Origin: Pseudomonas sp. ANT_H4 | GTDB taxonomy: Bacteria; Pseudomonadota; Gammaproteobacteria; Pseudomonadales; Pseudomonadaceae | DNA length: 64,000 nucleotides | Assembly: GCF_008369295.1 (NCBI RefSeq) | Contig: NZ_VOBG01000004.1 | Coordinates: 124,001-188,000, forward strand | Direction: 5' to 3' | In this document: in pieces, positions 47,669-56,411 of the stretch | Layout of the letters: every line of letters starts with the position of its first letter | Position numbering within the stretch: the stretch's first letter is position 1 | Notes under the pieces: generated by a model | Told to the model about the DNA's origin: nothing | What the model saw: only the letters and a program-made list of their open reading frames with translations | Database searches by the model: none | Translations under genes and position numbers: made by a program

Positions 47669-50044
47669 TTACGCCGGCGCTTGACCTTCAGCCAGGAAGA
47701 ACCAGGTTTCCAGCACGGAATCGGGGTTCAGCGAGACGCTCTCGATGCCCTGTTCCATCAGCCATTTGGCCAGGTCGGGGTGATCGGAAGGGCCTTGGCC
47801 GCAGATGCCGATGTACTTGCCGGCCTTGTTGCAGGCCTGGATGGCGTTGGCCAGCAGCTTTTTGACCGCAGGATTACGCTCGTCGAACAGGTGGGCGATG
47901 ATCCCGGAGTCGCGGTCCAGGCCCAGGGTCAACTGGGTCAGGTCGTTGGAGCCGATGGAGAAACCGTCGAAGAATTCCAGGAACTCTTCAGCCAGGATGG
48001 CATTGGACGGTAGCTCGCACATCATGATCACGCGCAGGCCGTTTTCACCACGGGACAGGCCATTTTCGGCCAGCAAGTCGATCACCTGGCTCGCTTCGCC
48101 CAAGGTCCGCACGAACGGCACCATGATCTCGACGTTGGTCAGGCCCATCTCGTTGCGCACACGCTTGAGGGCGCGGCATTCGAGTTCGAAGCAGTCACGG
48201 AAGGCTTCGCTGATGTAACGCGAGGCGCCACGAAAGCCCAGCATCGGGTTTTCTTCTTCCGGCTCGTAGAGCTTGCCGCCGATCAGGTTGGCGTATTCGT
48301 TGGACTTGAAGTCCGACAGGCGCACGATGACCTTTTTCGGGTGGAACGCCGCCGCCAGGGTGCTGATGCCTTCCACCAGTTTCTCGACGTAGAAGCCCAC
48401 CGGGTCGTTGTAGCCGGCGATGCGCTTGTCGACGCTGTCCTTGATGTCTTGCGGCAAGCCGTCGTAGTTCAGCAGCGCCTTGGGGTGCACGCCGATCATC
48501 CGGTTGATGATGAATTCCAGGCGGGCCAGGCCCACACCGGCGTTCGGCAACTGGGCGAAATCGAAAGCACGGTCCGGGTTACCGACGTTCATCATGATCT
48601 TGAACGGCAGATCCGGCATGGCTTCAATAGAGTTTTGCTTGATGTCGAAGCCCAATTCACCTTCAAAGATGAAACCGGTATCGCCTTCGGCGCAGGACAC
48701 GGTAACGCCCTGGCCGTCTTTCAACAGTTGGGTGGCATTGCCGCAACCCACTACGGCCGGAATCCCCAGCTCACGAGCGATGATCGCCGCGTGGCAGGTA
48801 CGCCCGCCGCGGTTGGTGACGATGGCGCTGGCGCGTTTCATCACCGGCTCCCAGTCCGGGTCGGTCATGTCCGAGACCAGCACGTCACCTGGCTGGACCT
48901 TGTCCATCTCGGACACGTCCTTGATGATCCGCACCTTGCCAGCGCCGATGCGCTGGCCGATGGCACGGCCTTCAACCAGCACGGTGCCGGTTTCTTTCAG
49001 CAGGTAGCGCTCCATGACGTTGGCCGAGGTGCGGCTCTTCACGGTTTCAGGGCGAGCCTGAACGATGTACAGCTTACCGTCGTCGCCGTCCTTGGCCCAT
49101 TCGATATCCATCGGGCACTTGTAGTGCTTCTCGATGATTATCGCCTGTTTGGCCAGTTCGTTGACTTCGGCGTCGGTCAGACAGAAACGCTCGCGTTCGG
49201 CCTTGTCGACATCAACGGTTTTCACCGAGCGACCGGCCTTGGCCTCGTCGCCGTAGATCATCTTGATGGCCTTGCTGCCCAGGTTGCGGCGCAGGATCGC
49301 AGGGCGACCGGCTTCAAGCGTGTGTTTGTGGACGTAGAACTCATCCGGGTTGACCGCGCCTTGTACGACGGTTTCTCCCAGGCCGTAGGCGCCGGTGATA
49401 AACACCACGCCACGGAAGCCTGATTCGGTGTCCAGGGTGAACATCACGCCGGCAGTACCGGTTTCCGAACGCACCATGCGCTGTACACCGACAGACAAGG
49501 CCACCAGCTTGTGGTCAAAACCCTGGTGTACACGGTAGGAAATGGCACGGTCGTTGAACAGCGAAGCGAAGACTTCCTTGGCCGCTCGGATGACGTTTTC
49601 CACACCACGAATGTTCAGGAAGGTCTCTTGCTGACCGGCAAACGAGGCGTCGGGCAGGTCTTCGGCGGTGGCCGAGGAGCGCACGGCGACGGCCATGTCG
49701 GGGTTGCCCGCCGACAGCGTGGCGAAGGCGGTGCGGATCTCGGCGTTGAGCTTCTCGGGGAACTCGGCTTCCATGATCCACTGACGGATCTGGGCGCCGG
49801 TCTTGGCCAGGGCATTGATGTCATCGACGTCCAATGCATCGAGGGCCGCGTGAATTTGATCGTTGAGACCGCTCAATTCGAGGAAATCACGGTAAGCCTG
49901 GGCGGTGGTGGCAAAGCCACCGGGCACTGAAACACCAGCGCCCGCAAGATTACTAATCATCTCGCCCAGGGATGCGTTCTTGCCCCCCACATGCTCTACA
50001 TCATGGACACCGAGCTTATCGAGGGAAACTACGTACTCTACCAA
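47669..50044 (-). CDS. ppsA: Phosphoenolpyruvate synthase (pyruvate, water dikinase)
   Basis: Converts pyruvate plus ATP to PEP for gluconeogenesis. The 791-residue protein has the N-terminal ATP-binding domain ([19 protein letters not shown]), the phosphohistidine domain ([14 protein letters not shown], catalytic His) and the PEP/pyruvate-binding barrel ([13 protein letters not shown] region near the end). The start codon is TTG at 50044, with GGAGAG seven bases before it. It is divergent from its own regulator ppsR. Confidence 0.96.
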   Translation of the reverse strand: MVEYVVSLDKLGVHDVEHVGGKNASLGEMISNLAGAGVSVPGGFATTAQAYRDFLELSGLNDQIHAALDALDVDDINALAKTGAQIRQWIMEAEFPEKLNAEIRTAFATLSAGNPDMAVAVRSSATAEDLPDASFAGQQETFLNIRGVENVIRAAKEVFASLFNDRAISYRVHQGFDHKLVALSVGVQRMVRSETGTAGVMFTLDTESGFRGVVFITGAYGLGETVVQGAVNPDEFYVHKHTLEAGRPAILRRNLGSKAIKMIYGDEAKAGRSVKTVDVDKAERERFCLTDAEVNELAKQAIIIEKHYKCPMDIEWAKDGDDGKLYIVQARPETVKSRTSANVMERYLLKETGTVLVEGRAIGQRIGAGKVRIIKDVSEMDKVQPGDVLVSDMTDPDWEPVMKRASAIVTNRGGRTCHAAIIARELGIPAVVGCGNATQLLKDGQGVTVSCAEGDTGFIFEGELGFDIKQNSIEAMPDLPFKIMMNVGNPDRAFDFAQLPNAGVGLARLEFIINRMIGVHPKALLNYDGLPQDIKDSVDKRIAGYNDPVGFYVEKLVEGISTLAAAFHPKKVIVRLSDFKSNEYANLIGGKLYEPEEENPMLGFRGASRYISEAFRDCFELECRALKRVRNEMGLTNVEIMVPFVRTLGEASQVIDLLAENGLSRGENGLRVIMMCELPSNAILAEEFLEFFDGFSIGSNDLTQLTLGLDRDSGIIAHLFDERNPAVKKLLANAIQACNKAGKYIGICGQGPSDHPDLAKWLMEQGIESVSLNPDSVLETWFFLAEGQAPA

Positions 50045-50222
50045 GGTGATCTCTCCACTAACTGTGTTGGAAAAGCTCAGGACGCCGGCGGCTCAATAGG
50101 AGCAAACACCTGCGCTTGTGGCCTGGACCTGGAAAATAAGTGAGAATGCGGGCCACTGGGTGCCGGCAAAATCGCGCCTATCATATCCAAGATTCGTCAT
50201 CAGCTTAAGGCCCAAGGCTCAA

Positions 50223-51041
50223 ATGAAACGATCTGCTTTCTTTATCTCCGACGGCACCGGCATCACAGCCGAAACCCTGGGGCAAAGCCTGTTGGCGCAG
50301 TTCGAAAACATTACCTTCGCCAAATTCACGCGTCCCTATATCGATAGCGTGGATAAAGCGCGGGCTATGGTACAACAAATCAATCTTGCCGCCGAAAAAG
50401 ACGGCTTTCGCCCGATCATTTTTGACACCATCGTCAATCAGGACATTCGTGAGATCCTCGCAACCTCCAATGGTTTCATGATCGACATCTTCTCCACCTT
50501 CCTGGCGCCGCTGGAGCAGGAGTTGAGTGAAGATTCCTCATACTCGGTGGGCAAGTCCCATTCCATTGGCCACAACTCCAACTATATGGAGCGGATCGAG
50601 GCTGTGAACTTCGCCCTCGACAACGACGATGGCGCCCGCACCCACTACTACGACAAGGCCGACCTGATCCTGGTGGGCGTGTCCCGCTGCGGCAAGACCC
50701 CGACCTGTCTGTACATGGCCATGCAATTCGGCATTCGCGCGGCCAACTACCCGCTGACCGAAGATGACATGGAGCACCTGCAACTGCCGGCTGCCCTGCG
50801 CGCCCATCAGCACAAGTTATTCGGCCTGACCATCGACCCGGATCGCCTCACCGCCATCCGCAACGAGCGCAAGCCCAACAGCCGCTATTCAAGCTACGCC
50901 CAGTGCGAGTTCGAAGTGCGCGAAGTGGAAAATTTGTTCCGCAGGGAGAATATTGCGCACATTAATTCCACGCATTTTTCGGTGGAAGAAATTTCGGCGA
51001 AGATTTTGGTGGAAAAAGGGGTTGAGCGGCGGTTCAAGTGA
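50223..51041 (+). CDS. ppsR: PEP synthase regulatory protein PpsR (kinase/pyrophosphorylase)
   Basis: Inactivates PpsA by ADP-dependent phosphorylation and restores it by phosphate-dependent dephosphorylation. The 272-residue DUF299 protein starts [20 protein letters not shown] and has the P-loop [10 protein letters not shown] near residue 155. The start at 50223 is the normal family start; the longer upstream frame is not coding. The ppsA-ppsR divergent arrangement is typical in Pseudomonas. Confidence 0.95.
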   Translation: MKRSAFFISDGTGITAETLGQSLLAQFENITFAKFTRPYIDSVDKARAMVQQINLAAEKDGFRPIIFDTIVNQDIREILATSNGFMIDIFSTFLAPLEQELSEDSSYSVGKSHSIGHNSNYMERIEAVNFALDNDDGARTHYYDKADLILVGVSRCGKTPTCLYMAMQFGIRAANYPLTEDDMEHLQLPAALRAHQHKLFGLTIDPDRLTAIRNERKPNSRYSSYAQCEFEVREVENLFRRENIAHINSTHFSVEEISAKILVEKGVERRFK

Positions 51042-51053
51042 TGCTCATTGCCT

Positions 51054-51099
51054 GAACTACCTGTGGCGAGGGGGCTTGCCCCCTCGCCACAGGTAGTTC
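51054..51099. repeat. Perfect 21-base inverted repeat (REP-type)
   Basis: Bases 51054-51074 and 51079-51099 are exact reverse complements around a CTTG loop. The core GGCGAGGGGGCTTGCCCCC is the same as in the element at 2021-2153. It lies between two convergent genes and overlaps the stop codon of the MocR gene by two bases. It probably works as a bidirectional terminator. Confidence 0.85.
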
Positions 51100-52525
51100 A
51101 CAGACAAAACCGCCCGCCGCCCTGCCCCAACGCTGTCGCCAGCGCATCAAACCCATCACGCAACAACTGATCATCCCCCGATGTATTGCAGATACTCGCC
51201 CGAATAAACTGCGGCACCGCCGTCTGCCCGACAGCAAATGCCTCGGCGGTGGCGATCAGGTAATTGTTCTGCTTGAGTTCGGCCTCTATTTCCGACGCTC
51301 GCCACGGCTCAGGGACTTCGATCCAGAAGTGCGGGCTGTTGAGATGGGTGCGGTATTCCAAACCGACCAATAGATCTTCGACCAGCGCCTTGCGCCGGCT
51401 GATCTCACTGATCTGCTGGCGCAGCAAATGGTCCGCCGTGCCGTTTTCGATCCATTGGGTCGCCAATTCCAGGGTCACCGGCGTAGCCATCCAGCAGGTG
51501 GAGCGCAAAGCGGCGGAGATGCGACTGACCAGCGCCGGCGGCGCATGCACGTAACCAACCCGCAATCCCGCCGACACCGCCTTGCTCAGACTACTGATCA
51601 GGATCGTACGCTCAGGGGCGAAATGGCTGAGGGGTGGCGGACGGTCTTCCACCAGCACGCCATGGGCTTCGTCTTCGAGGATCAGCAGGTTGTGTTCACG
51701 GCACACCTTCACCAGCGCCTCCCGGCGGGCGACTGACAGTACCGCCGTGGTCGGATTCTGGATGGTCGGTGTGCAGTACAACGCCGATATCCGGTGGTTG
51801 CGACAGACGTCATCCAGCGCCCCTGGCAGCAAGCCTTCTTCATCCATTTCCAAGCCGATCAAGCGTATCCCGAGCATTCGTGCGGCGGTGATCAGCCCAG
51901 GATAGGTCAACTGCTCAGTGACCACCGTATCGCCGGCCCGCAACAAGGCCATCATCGCGCACAGCAAGCCATGCTGACCGCCGTTGACGCAGATCACCTG
52001 CTCGGGAATCGGCGTGAATTGCTGCTGGATCAGCCAGCGCGCACCAGCGGCGCGATAGCGGGGCAACCCGGCATCCGGGGTGTAGGCGCTGATGTCCTGT
52101 AGAAACTTGGCATTGCCCGCCAGGCTTTGAAAGCTCTGCGCCAGGAATGCCGTCTCCTGCCCTGGGATATGCATGTTGCGGCTCATGTCGAAGTACTGGC
52201 GCGGCTCGTCGCTGAAGTTGCGAAAGCCTTCATCGCGCTGACGCTCCATCCCACGCTTGCGCACGAAGGTTCCGTCACCGACCCGCGCCACTACCAGCCC
52301 GAGACGTTCCAGTTCGCCATAGGCTCGGCTGATGGTGCCGATGGTTACCCCGAGATTGTCGGAAAGCACCCGATGGGGCGGCAGTTTTCGCCCCGGCTCG
52401 ATCAAGCCTTCAAGAATGCCGCGCTCCATGACATCGGATAGGCGTTTGTACTTCACGCCCTGACCGCTGGACAGCCCTTCTCGCATAATTGACACCATGT
52501 CAATATTTGTTTTGACAGCCATCAT
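51098..52525 (-). CDS. MocR-family regulator (GntR winged helix plus aminotransferase fold)
   Basis: The 475-residue protein has an N-terminal GntR winged helix (about 22-90: KLPPHRVLSDNLGVTIGTISRAYGELERLGLV). A fold-type I aminotransferase domain follows, with the PLP-lysine in LISSLSKAVSAGLRVGY. Such proteins bind PLP or a PLP-amino-acid adduct and act as regulators. It is divergent from the eamA-led operon and is the obvious candidate for its control. The ATG at 52525 follows GGGCGA; an ATG at 52486 (MREGLSS) is an alternative that would leave the palindrome 52489-52503 outside the gene. Confidence 0.92.
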   Translation of the reverse strand: MMAVKTNIDMVSIMREGLSSGQGVKYKRLSDVMERGILEGLIEPGRKLPPHRVLSDNLGVTIGTISRAYGELERLGLVVARVGDGTFVRKRGMERQRDEGFRNFSDEPRQYFDMSRNMHIPGQETAFLAQSFQSLAGNAKFLQDISAYTPDAGLPRYRAAGARWLIQQQFTPIPEQVICVNGGQHGLLCAMMALLRAGDTVVTEQLTYPGLITAARMLGIRLIGLEMDEEGLLPGALDDVCRNHRISALYCTPTIQNPTTAVLSVARREALVKVCREHNLLILEDEAHGVLVEDRPPPLSHFAPERTILISSLSKAVSAGLRVGYVHAPPALVSRISAALRSTCWMATPVTLELATQWIENGTADHLLRQQISEISRRKALVEDLLVGLEYRTHLNSPHFWIEVPEPWRASEIEAELKQNNYLIATAEAFAVGQTAVPQFIRASICNTSGDDQLLRDGFDALATALGQGGGRFCL

Positions 52526-52540
52526 TCGCCCTAATAGTGT
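52489..52540 (+). promoter_or_regulatory. Palindrome and promoter between mocR-type gene and eamA operon
   Basis: TTGACA-cca-TGTCAA (52489-52503) is a perfect palindrome with six-base arms. The half-site TTGACA recurs at 52512-52517, where it can act as a -35 box with TAGTGT (52535-52540) 17 bases later, directing transcription toward eamA. The arrangement suggests a regulator-bound operator next to the promoter of the sulfur-transfer operon. Confidence 0.55.
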
Positions 52541-52615
52541 GCTTTTACGGGTTCAATCACCGGATTAAGGCTCTCAATATAGAGGTCAATTCCGTCACAG
52601 GGAAGCAATGTCACG

Positions 52616-53566
52616 ATGCCAATGTCCGCCGTTCTAGAAAACGCTGAAAAAACAAAAACTCACAAGCAGTGGCTGGCTGGTTTGATTACCTGCGTGATGT
52701 TTCTCATTGTCTGCCTGAGTTGGGGCACCACCTGGCTGGGGATCAAAATTGCCGTGGAAAGCGTGCCGCCGCTGACGTCGGCGGGCCTGCGTTTCCTGAT
52801 CGCCTTCCCGCTGTTCCTGTGTTTCGCCTGGGTGCGGCGCGAGCCGATCCTGTTCCCACGAGAAAGCCGCTGGTTCTTCGTGTTCGTGACCCTTTCCTAC
52901 TTCAGCATTCCCTATTACCTGCTCAACTACGGCGAGATGCATGTCTCCTCCGGCCTTACAGCCCTACTGTTCAGCTGCATGCCGGTATTTATCCTGATCT
53001 TCTCAGCGCTGTTTCTGCGTGAGCGTATCTACTTTTCCCAAGTGATCGGGATCGGCATCGGTTTCGCTAGCTTGTACATGATCATCAAGAGCCAGGGCCT
53101 GCACCTGGACCATGCCGAGCTCTTTGGCGTGCTGGCGATTCTGACCGCGGCGATCATGCATGCCTTGTGCTACGTCATCACCAAGCAAAAAGGCAGCGCC
53201 ATCAGTGTTATCACCTACAACACCCTGCCCATTGGCATCGCTGGGTTGATGCTATTTGTCGCAGGCCTGTGGTTTGAAACCCCGACCTTCGACGACATCA
53301 CCCTGCGCTCCTGGAGCGCACTGTTCTACCTCGGGCTGGTGGCCTCGGTCGGCGGGTTTATTGTCTACTTCATGCTGCTCAAGCGCCTGAGTCCGATCAT
53401 CCTGTCCTTTGTCTTTATCATCTTCCCGGTGTTCGCCGTGATCATCGGCGCCTGGTACGAAGGCGTGGAAATCTCCAAGGACTTGATGCTGTACTCGGCG
53501 GTCCTGCTGGTCGGTTTTGCGATCACCAAGCTGCCGATAGAAAAGCTCCTGGCCAAGAAAAATTGA
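52616..53566 (+). CDS. EamA/DMT-family exporter
   Basis: A 316-residue membrane protein with ten predicted segments and the paired EamA repeats (SWGTTWLGIKIAVESVPPLTSAGLRF in the first; a second starting near LFGVLAILTAAIMHALCYV). Characterised relatives include the E. coli cysteine/O-acetylserine exporter EamA (YdeD). That activity is attractive here because cysteine-type enzymes follow in the same operon, but substrate cannot be read from sequence. It is the first gene, with 23 bases to the fusion gene. Confidence 0.9.
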   Translation: MPMSAVLENAEKTKTHKQWLAGLITCVMFLIVCLSWGTTWLGIKIAVESVPPLTSAGLRFLIAFPLFLCFAWVRREPILFPRESRWFFVFVTLSYFSIPYYLLNYGEMHVSSGLTALLFSCMPVFILIFSALFLRERIYFSQVIGIGIGFASLYMIIKSQGLHLDHAELFGVLAILTAAIMHALCYVITKQKGSAISVITYNTLPIGIAGLMLFVAGLWFETPTFDDITLRSWSALFYLGLVASVGGFIVYFMLLKRLSPIILSFVFIIFPVFAVIIGAWYEGVEISKDLMLYSAVLLVGFAITKLPIEKLLAKKN

Positions 53567-53589
53567 CCTTCCACCAACGCGAGAGAAAC

Positions 53590-55449
53590 ATGGACGTCCT
53601 CCGCCCCAACGCCCTGGAACAAATCTACGCCCACGCCGCCAGCACGTATCCCGATGAGTGCTGCGGCTTCGTCTTCGCCGACGGCAGCGTGTACCTGGGC
53701 AGCAATATCCAGAATGAACTGCACCGCAAGAATCCCCAGGTTTACCCACGCAGCGCGGCCAACGGCTACACCTTTTCGGTGGCCGACACGCTGATGATGA
53801 ACAAGGCTTTTCACAGCAATAACCCGGTGGTCGTGATCTACCACTCCCACCCTGATGTCGGTGCCTACTTCAGCGACGAGGACCAGGACAAAGCCCTGTT
53901 CATGGGAGAACCTATCTATCTCGTCAGCTACCTGGTTGTGGATGTCCGCCAGGGCAAGGCCCAGGGTTCCAAGCTGTTTGCCTGGGACGGCAACCGCTTC
54001 GCCCGCAAACCCTTCAACGACCTGCAAACGGAGTTGTACATGAACGCTGTCTCTTTCCCCGACATTCTGGTCCGCGTGGCCAAGTTGCCAGGATCGACCC
54101 TTGAGGGTGCCGGATCGACATTGCGCGAAGTCATTGAAAGTCTGTGTGAACGCTATCCACAACTGCACGAACACCTGAAGCACAAGAACGATCAGCTCAA
54201 GGAACATTTCCTCTACACCGCCAATGGAGAGTTACTTGAGCCCGATGACAAGCTGGTCAAACCCACTGAGATCGAAGTCATACTCGCCACCTCCGGCGGC
54301 ATGGACATCGACCCACTGAGCAATGAAGAAGTGCAGCGTTACGTGCGCCACATCACCCTGCCCGGCGTCGGTCGCAAAGGCCAACTGAACCTGAAAAAGG
54401 CCAAGGTGCTGATCATCGGTACCGGCGGCCTGGGCTCACCCATCAGCCTGTACCTGGCAGCAGCCGGCATCGGCACCCTGGGGCTGGTGGATTTCGACGT
54501 GGTGGAAAGCAGCAACCTGCAACGTCAGATCGTCCACGGCAACAGCACGCTGGGCATGCCCAAGGTCGAATCTGCCAAGCAGCGCTTGCAGGACCTCAAC
54601 CGCCACATCCAGATCAATGCCCACAACACTGCGCTCAACGCCGACAACGCTATGGAGCTGGTCGGTGCCTATGACCTGGTGATCGACGGCACCGACAACT
54701 TTGAAACCCGCTACCTGGTCAACGACGCCTGCGTGCAGTTGGGCAGGCCGTTGGTGTACGGCGCCATCTACCGTTTCGACGGGCAGATCAGCGTGCTCAA
54801 CTACCAGGGCGGGCCGTGCTATCGCTGCCTGTTCCCCCATGCGCCACCGGCAGAACTGGCGCCCAATTGCAGCGCTGGCGGGGTGATCGGTGTGCTGCCT
54901 GGCGTGGTCGGGATGATCCAGGCCACCGAGGCGATCAAGCTGCTGATTGGTATTGGGGAGCCTTTGTCGGGTCGGTTGATGCGCTTTGATGCCCTGGCGA
55001 TGAAGTTCAGCGAAATTCGCTTCAAGCGCCGTGCCGATTGCTTGTGCTGCTCCGAGCTACGCCACAGTGAGCAACCGGCAGCCGCCGCATGTGCCGACGC
55101 GGTGAGCGCCGCCCCAACACTGGCCGAAGAGCGCTACATCAAACCGCGCATGCTCAAGCAACTGCTGGAACAACAGCGCAGCGCCGACGTGCTGTTGGAC
55201 GTACGCGATGCCAGCGAACTGGAAGTCTGCAAATTACCCGGCGTGGTGCACATCCCCCTGGCCGAACTCGACGGCCAGCTCGACAGCCTGAGCCGGGACA
55301 ACACCCACTATCTGATCTGCTACGCCGGGATCAGGGCTGAGCAGGCCGCCAGCACTTTACTGGCCGCCGGCTTCGCCAACACCCGCGTGCTGGAAGGCGG
55401 CATGAAACATTGGGTTCGCGACGTCGAACCCGACATGCCTTTGTACTGA
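53590..55449 (+). CDS. JAMM protease-ubiquitin-like-E1-rhodanese fusion protein
   Basis: A 619-residue protein with four domains. (1) JAMM/MPN+ metalloprotease, about 1-140, with E23 and H85-S-H87-x7-S95-x2-D98, the full zinc motif. (2) ThiS/MoaD-like ubiquitin fold, about 150-237, ending in Gly236-Gly237. (3) MoeB/ThiF E1-like adenylyltransferase, about 242-490, with GTGGLGSP at 277-284, DGTDNFETR, C427 in PNCSAGG, and zinc cysteines C410/C413 and C484/C487. (4) Rhodanese, about 515-619, with the loop CYAGIR (C577). Known relatives act separately: Mec+ (JAMM), CysO (Ubl) and MoeZ (E1-rhodanese) in mycobacteria, and QbsD/E/C in thioquinolobactin synthesis. Here the Ubl tail is internal, so the JAMM domain must cut after GG before adenylation. 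Start 53590 follows GAGAG; TTG 53563 is rejected. Downstream genes suggest the sulfur goes to a cysteine-like product. Confidence 0.93.
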   Translation: MDVLRPNALEQIYAHAASTYPDECCGFVFADGSVYLGSNIQNELHRKNPQVYPRSAANGYTFSVADTLMMNKAFHSNNPVVVIYHSHPDVGAYFSDEDQDKALFMGEPIYLVSYLVVDVRQGKAQGSKLFAWDGNRFARKPFNDLQTELYMNAVSFPDILVRVAKLPGSTLEGAGSTLREVIESLCERYPQLHEHLKHKNDQLKEHFLYTANGELLEPDDKLVKPTEIEVILATSGGMDIDPLSNEEVQRYVRHITLPGVGRKGQLNLKKAKVLIIGTGGLGSPISLYLAAAGIGTLGLVDFDVVESSNLQRQIVHGNSTLGMPKVESAKQRLQDLNRHIQINAHNTALNADNAMELVGAYDLVIDGTDNFETRYLVNDACVQLGRPLVYGAIYRFDGQISVLNYQGGPCYRCLFPHAPPAELAPNCSAGGVIGVLPGVVGMIQATEAIKLLIGIGEPLSGRLMRFDALAMKFSEIRFKRRADCLCCSELRHSEQPAAAACADAVSAAPTLAEERYIKPRMLKQLLEQQRSADVLLDVRDASELEVCKLPGVVHIPLAELDGQLDSLSRDNTHYLICYAGIRAEQAASTLLAAGFANTRVLEGGMKHWVRDVEPDMPLY

Positions 55450-55458
55450 CTACCGGCC

Positions 55459-56388
55459 ATGGGTTCCTATCTGATGTTGCATAACTCGATACTCGACGCC
55501 ATTGGCCATACGCCCATCGTGCGTCTGGAACAGTTCTCCGAAGACCTCGGCATTGAGGTCTACGCCAAGCTTGAATCCCTCAACCCCGGAGGCAGTCACA
55601 AGGCGCGCATCGCCCTGGGGATGATCCTCGACGCGGAACGCCGGGGCATCCTGATCCGTGGTTCGGGGCAAACCATCATCGAGCCCAGCGGTGGCAACAC
55701 CGGGATCGGCCTGGTGATGGCCGCCAATGTGCGGGGCTACAAGGTAGCGCTGGTGATTCCCGACAACTACAGCCCGGAAAAGCAAAAACTGCTGCGCCTG
55801 TATGGCGCCAAGGTGGTGCTGTCGGACAGCCGCCTGGGTAATAACTCCCACGGCGAAAAGTGCATGGAACTGCAACTGGAAAACCCCAGCTACGTGATGC
55901 TCAACCAGCAGCGTAACGGCGCCAACCCGCAAACCCACCGCGACACCACCGCCCGGGAAATCATCCGCGCCTTTGGCGAACTGCGGGTGGACTACTTCGT
56001 CGGCGGCATCGGCACCGGCGGCCATATCACCGGTATCGGCGAAACCCTCAAGACCACCTGGCCGGCGATTCGAGTGATGGGGGTGGAACCAGAGGAGTGC
56101 GACCTGCTCAACGACCGCCACGCCCCGCACCATATCCAGGGCCTGTCCATCGGTTTGATCCCGAGCATTCTTAACCTGGCAGTGATTGACGGCATGCTCA
56201 AGGTCTCGCGGGAAGAATGCCTGGAGATGATCAAACGCATCATGCGCACCGACGCCATCAGCCTGGGGCTGTCGTCGGCGGCCAACATGGTGGCCATCGC
56301 CAAGCTCGCGCCGGAACTGCCTACCGACACCGTCGTACTGACCATGGTCTACGACAGTGCCGACAGTTATCTGCCCTGTTTCGAATAA
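55459..56388 (+). CDS. Cysteine-synthase-like PLP enzyme (CysK/CysM family)
   Basis: A 309-residue fold-type II PLP enzyme. The PLP lysine is K48 in NPGGSHKAR (normally NPxxSxKDR). The substrate loop is EPSGGNTGIGL instead of EPTSGNTG, and the phosphate loop is GGIGTGGHITG. The C-terminal GLSSAAN serine contacts the pyridine ring. These changes at the substrate loop suggest a substrate or sulfur donor other than free sulfide, fitting a thiocarboxylated ubiquitin-like donor from the gene nine bases upstream. That is inference; ordinary O-acetylserine sulfhydrylase remains possible. No strong ribosome site precedes it, which suggests coupling to the upstream gene. Confidence 0.9.
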   Translation: MGSYLMLHNSILDAIGHTPIVRLEQFSEDLGIEVYAKLESLNPGGSHKARIALGMILDAERRGILIRGSGQTIIEPSGGNTGIGLVMAANVRGYKVALVIPDNYSPEKQKLLRLYGAKVVLSDSRLGNNSHGEKCMELQLENPSYVMLNQQRNGANPQTHRDTTAREIIRAFGELRVDYFVGGIGTGGHITGIGETLKTTWPAIRVMGVEPEECDLLNDRHAPHHIQGLSIGLIPSILNLAVIDGMLKVSREECLEMIKRIMRTDAISLGLSSAANMVAIAKLAPELPTDTVVLTMVYDSADSYLPCFE

Positions 56389-56411
56389 CAAAATTACGGG
56401 GGGTGCCATCC

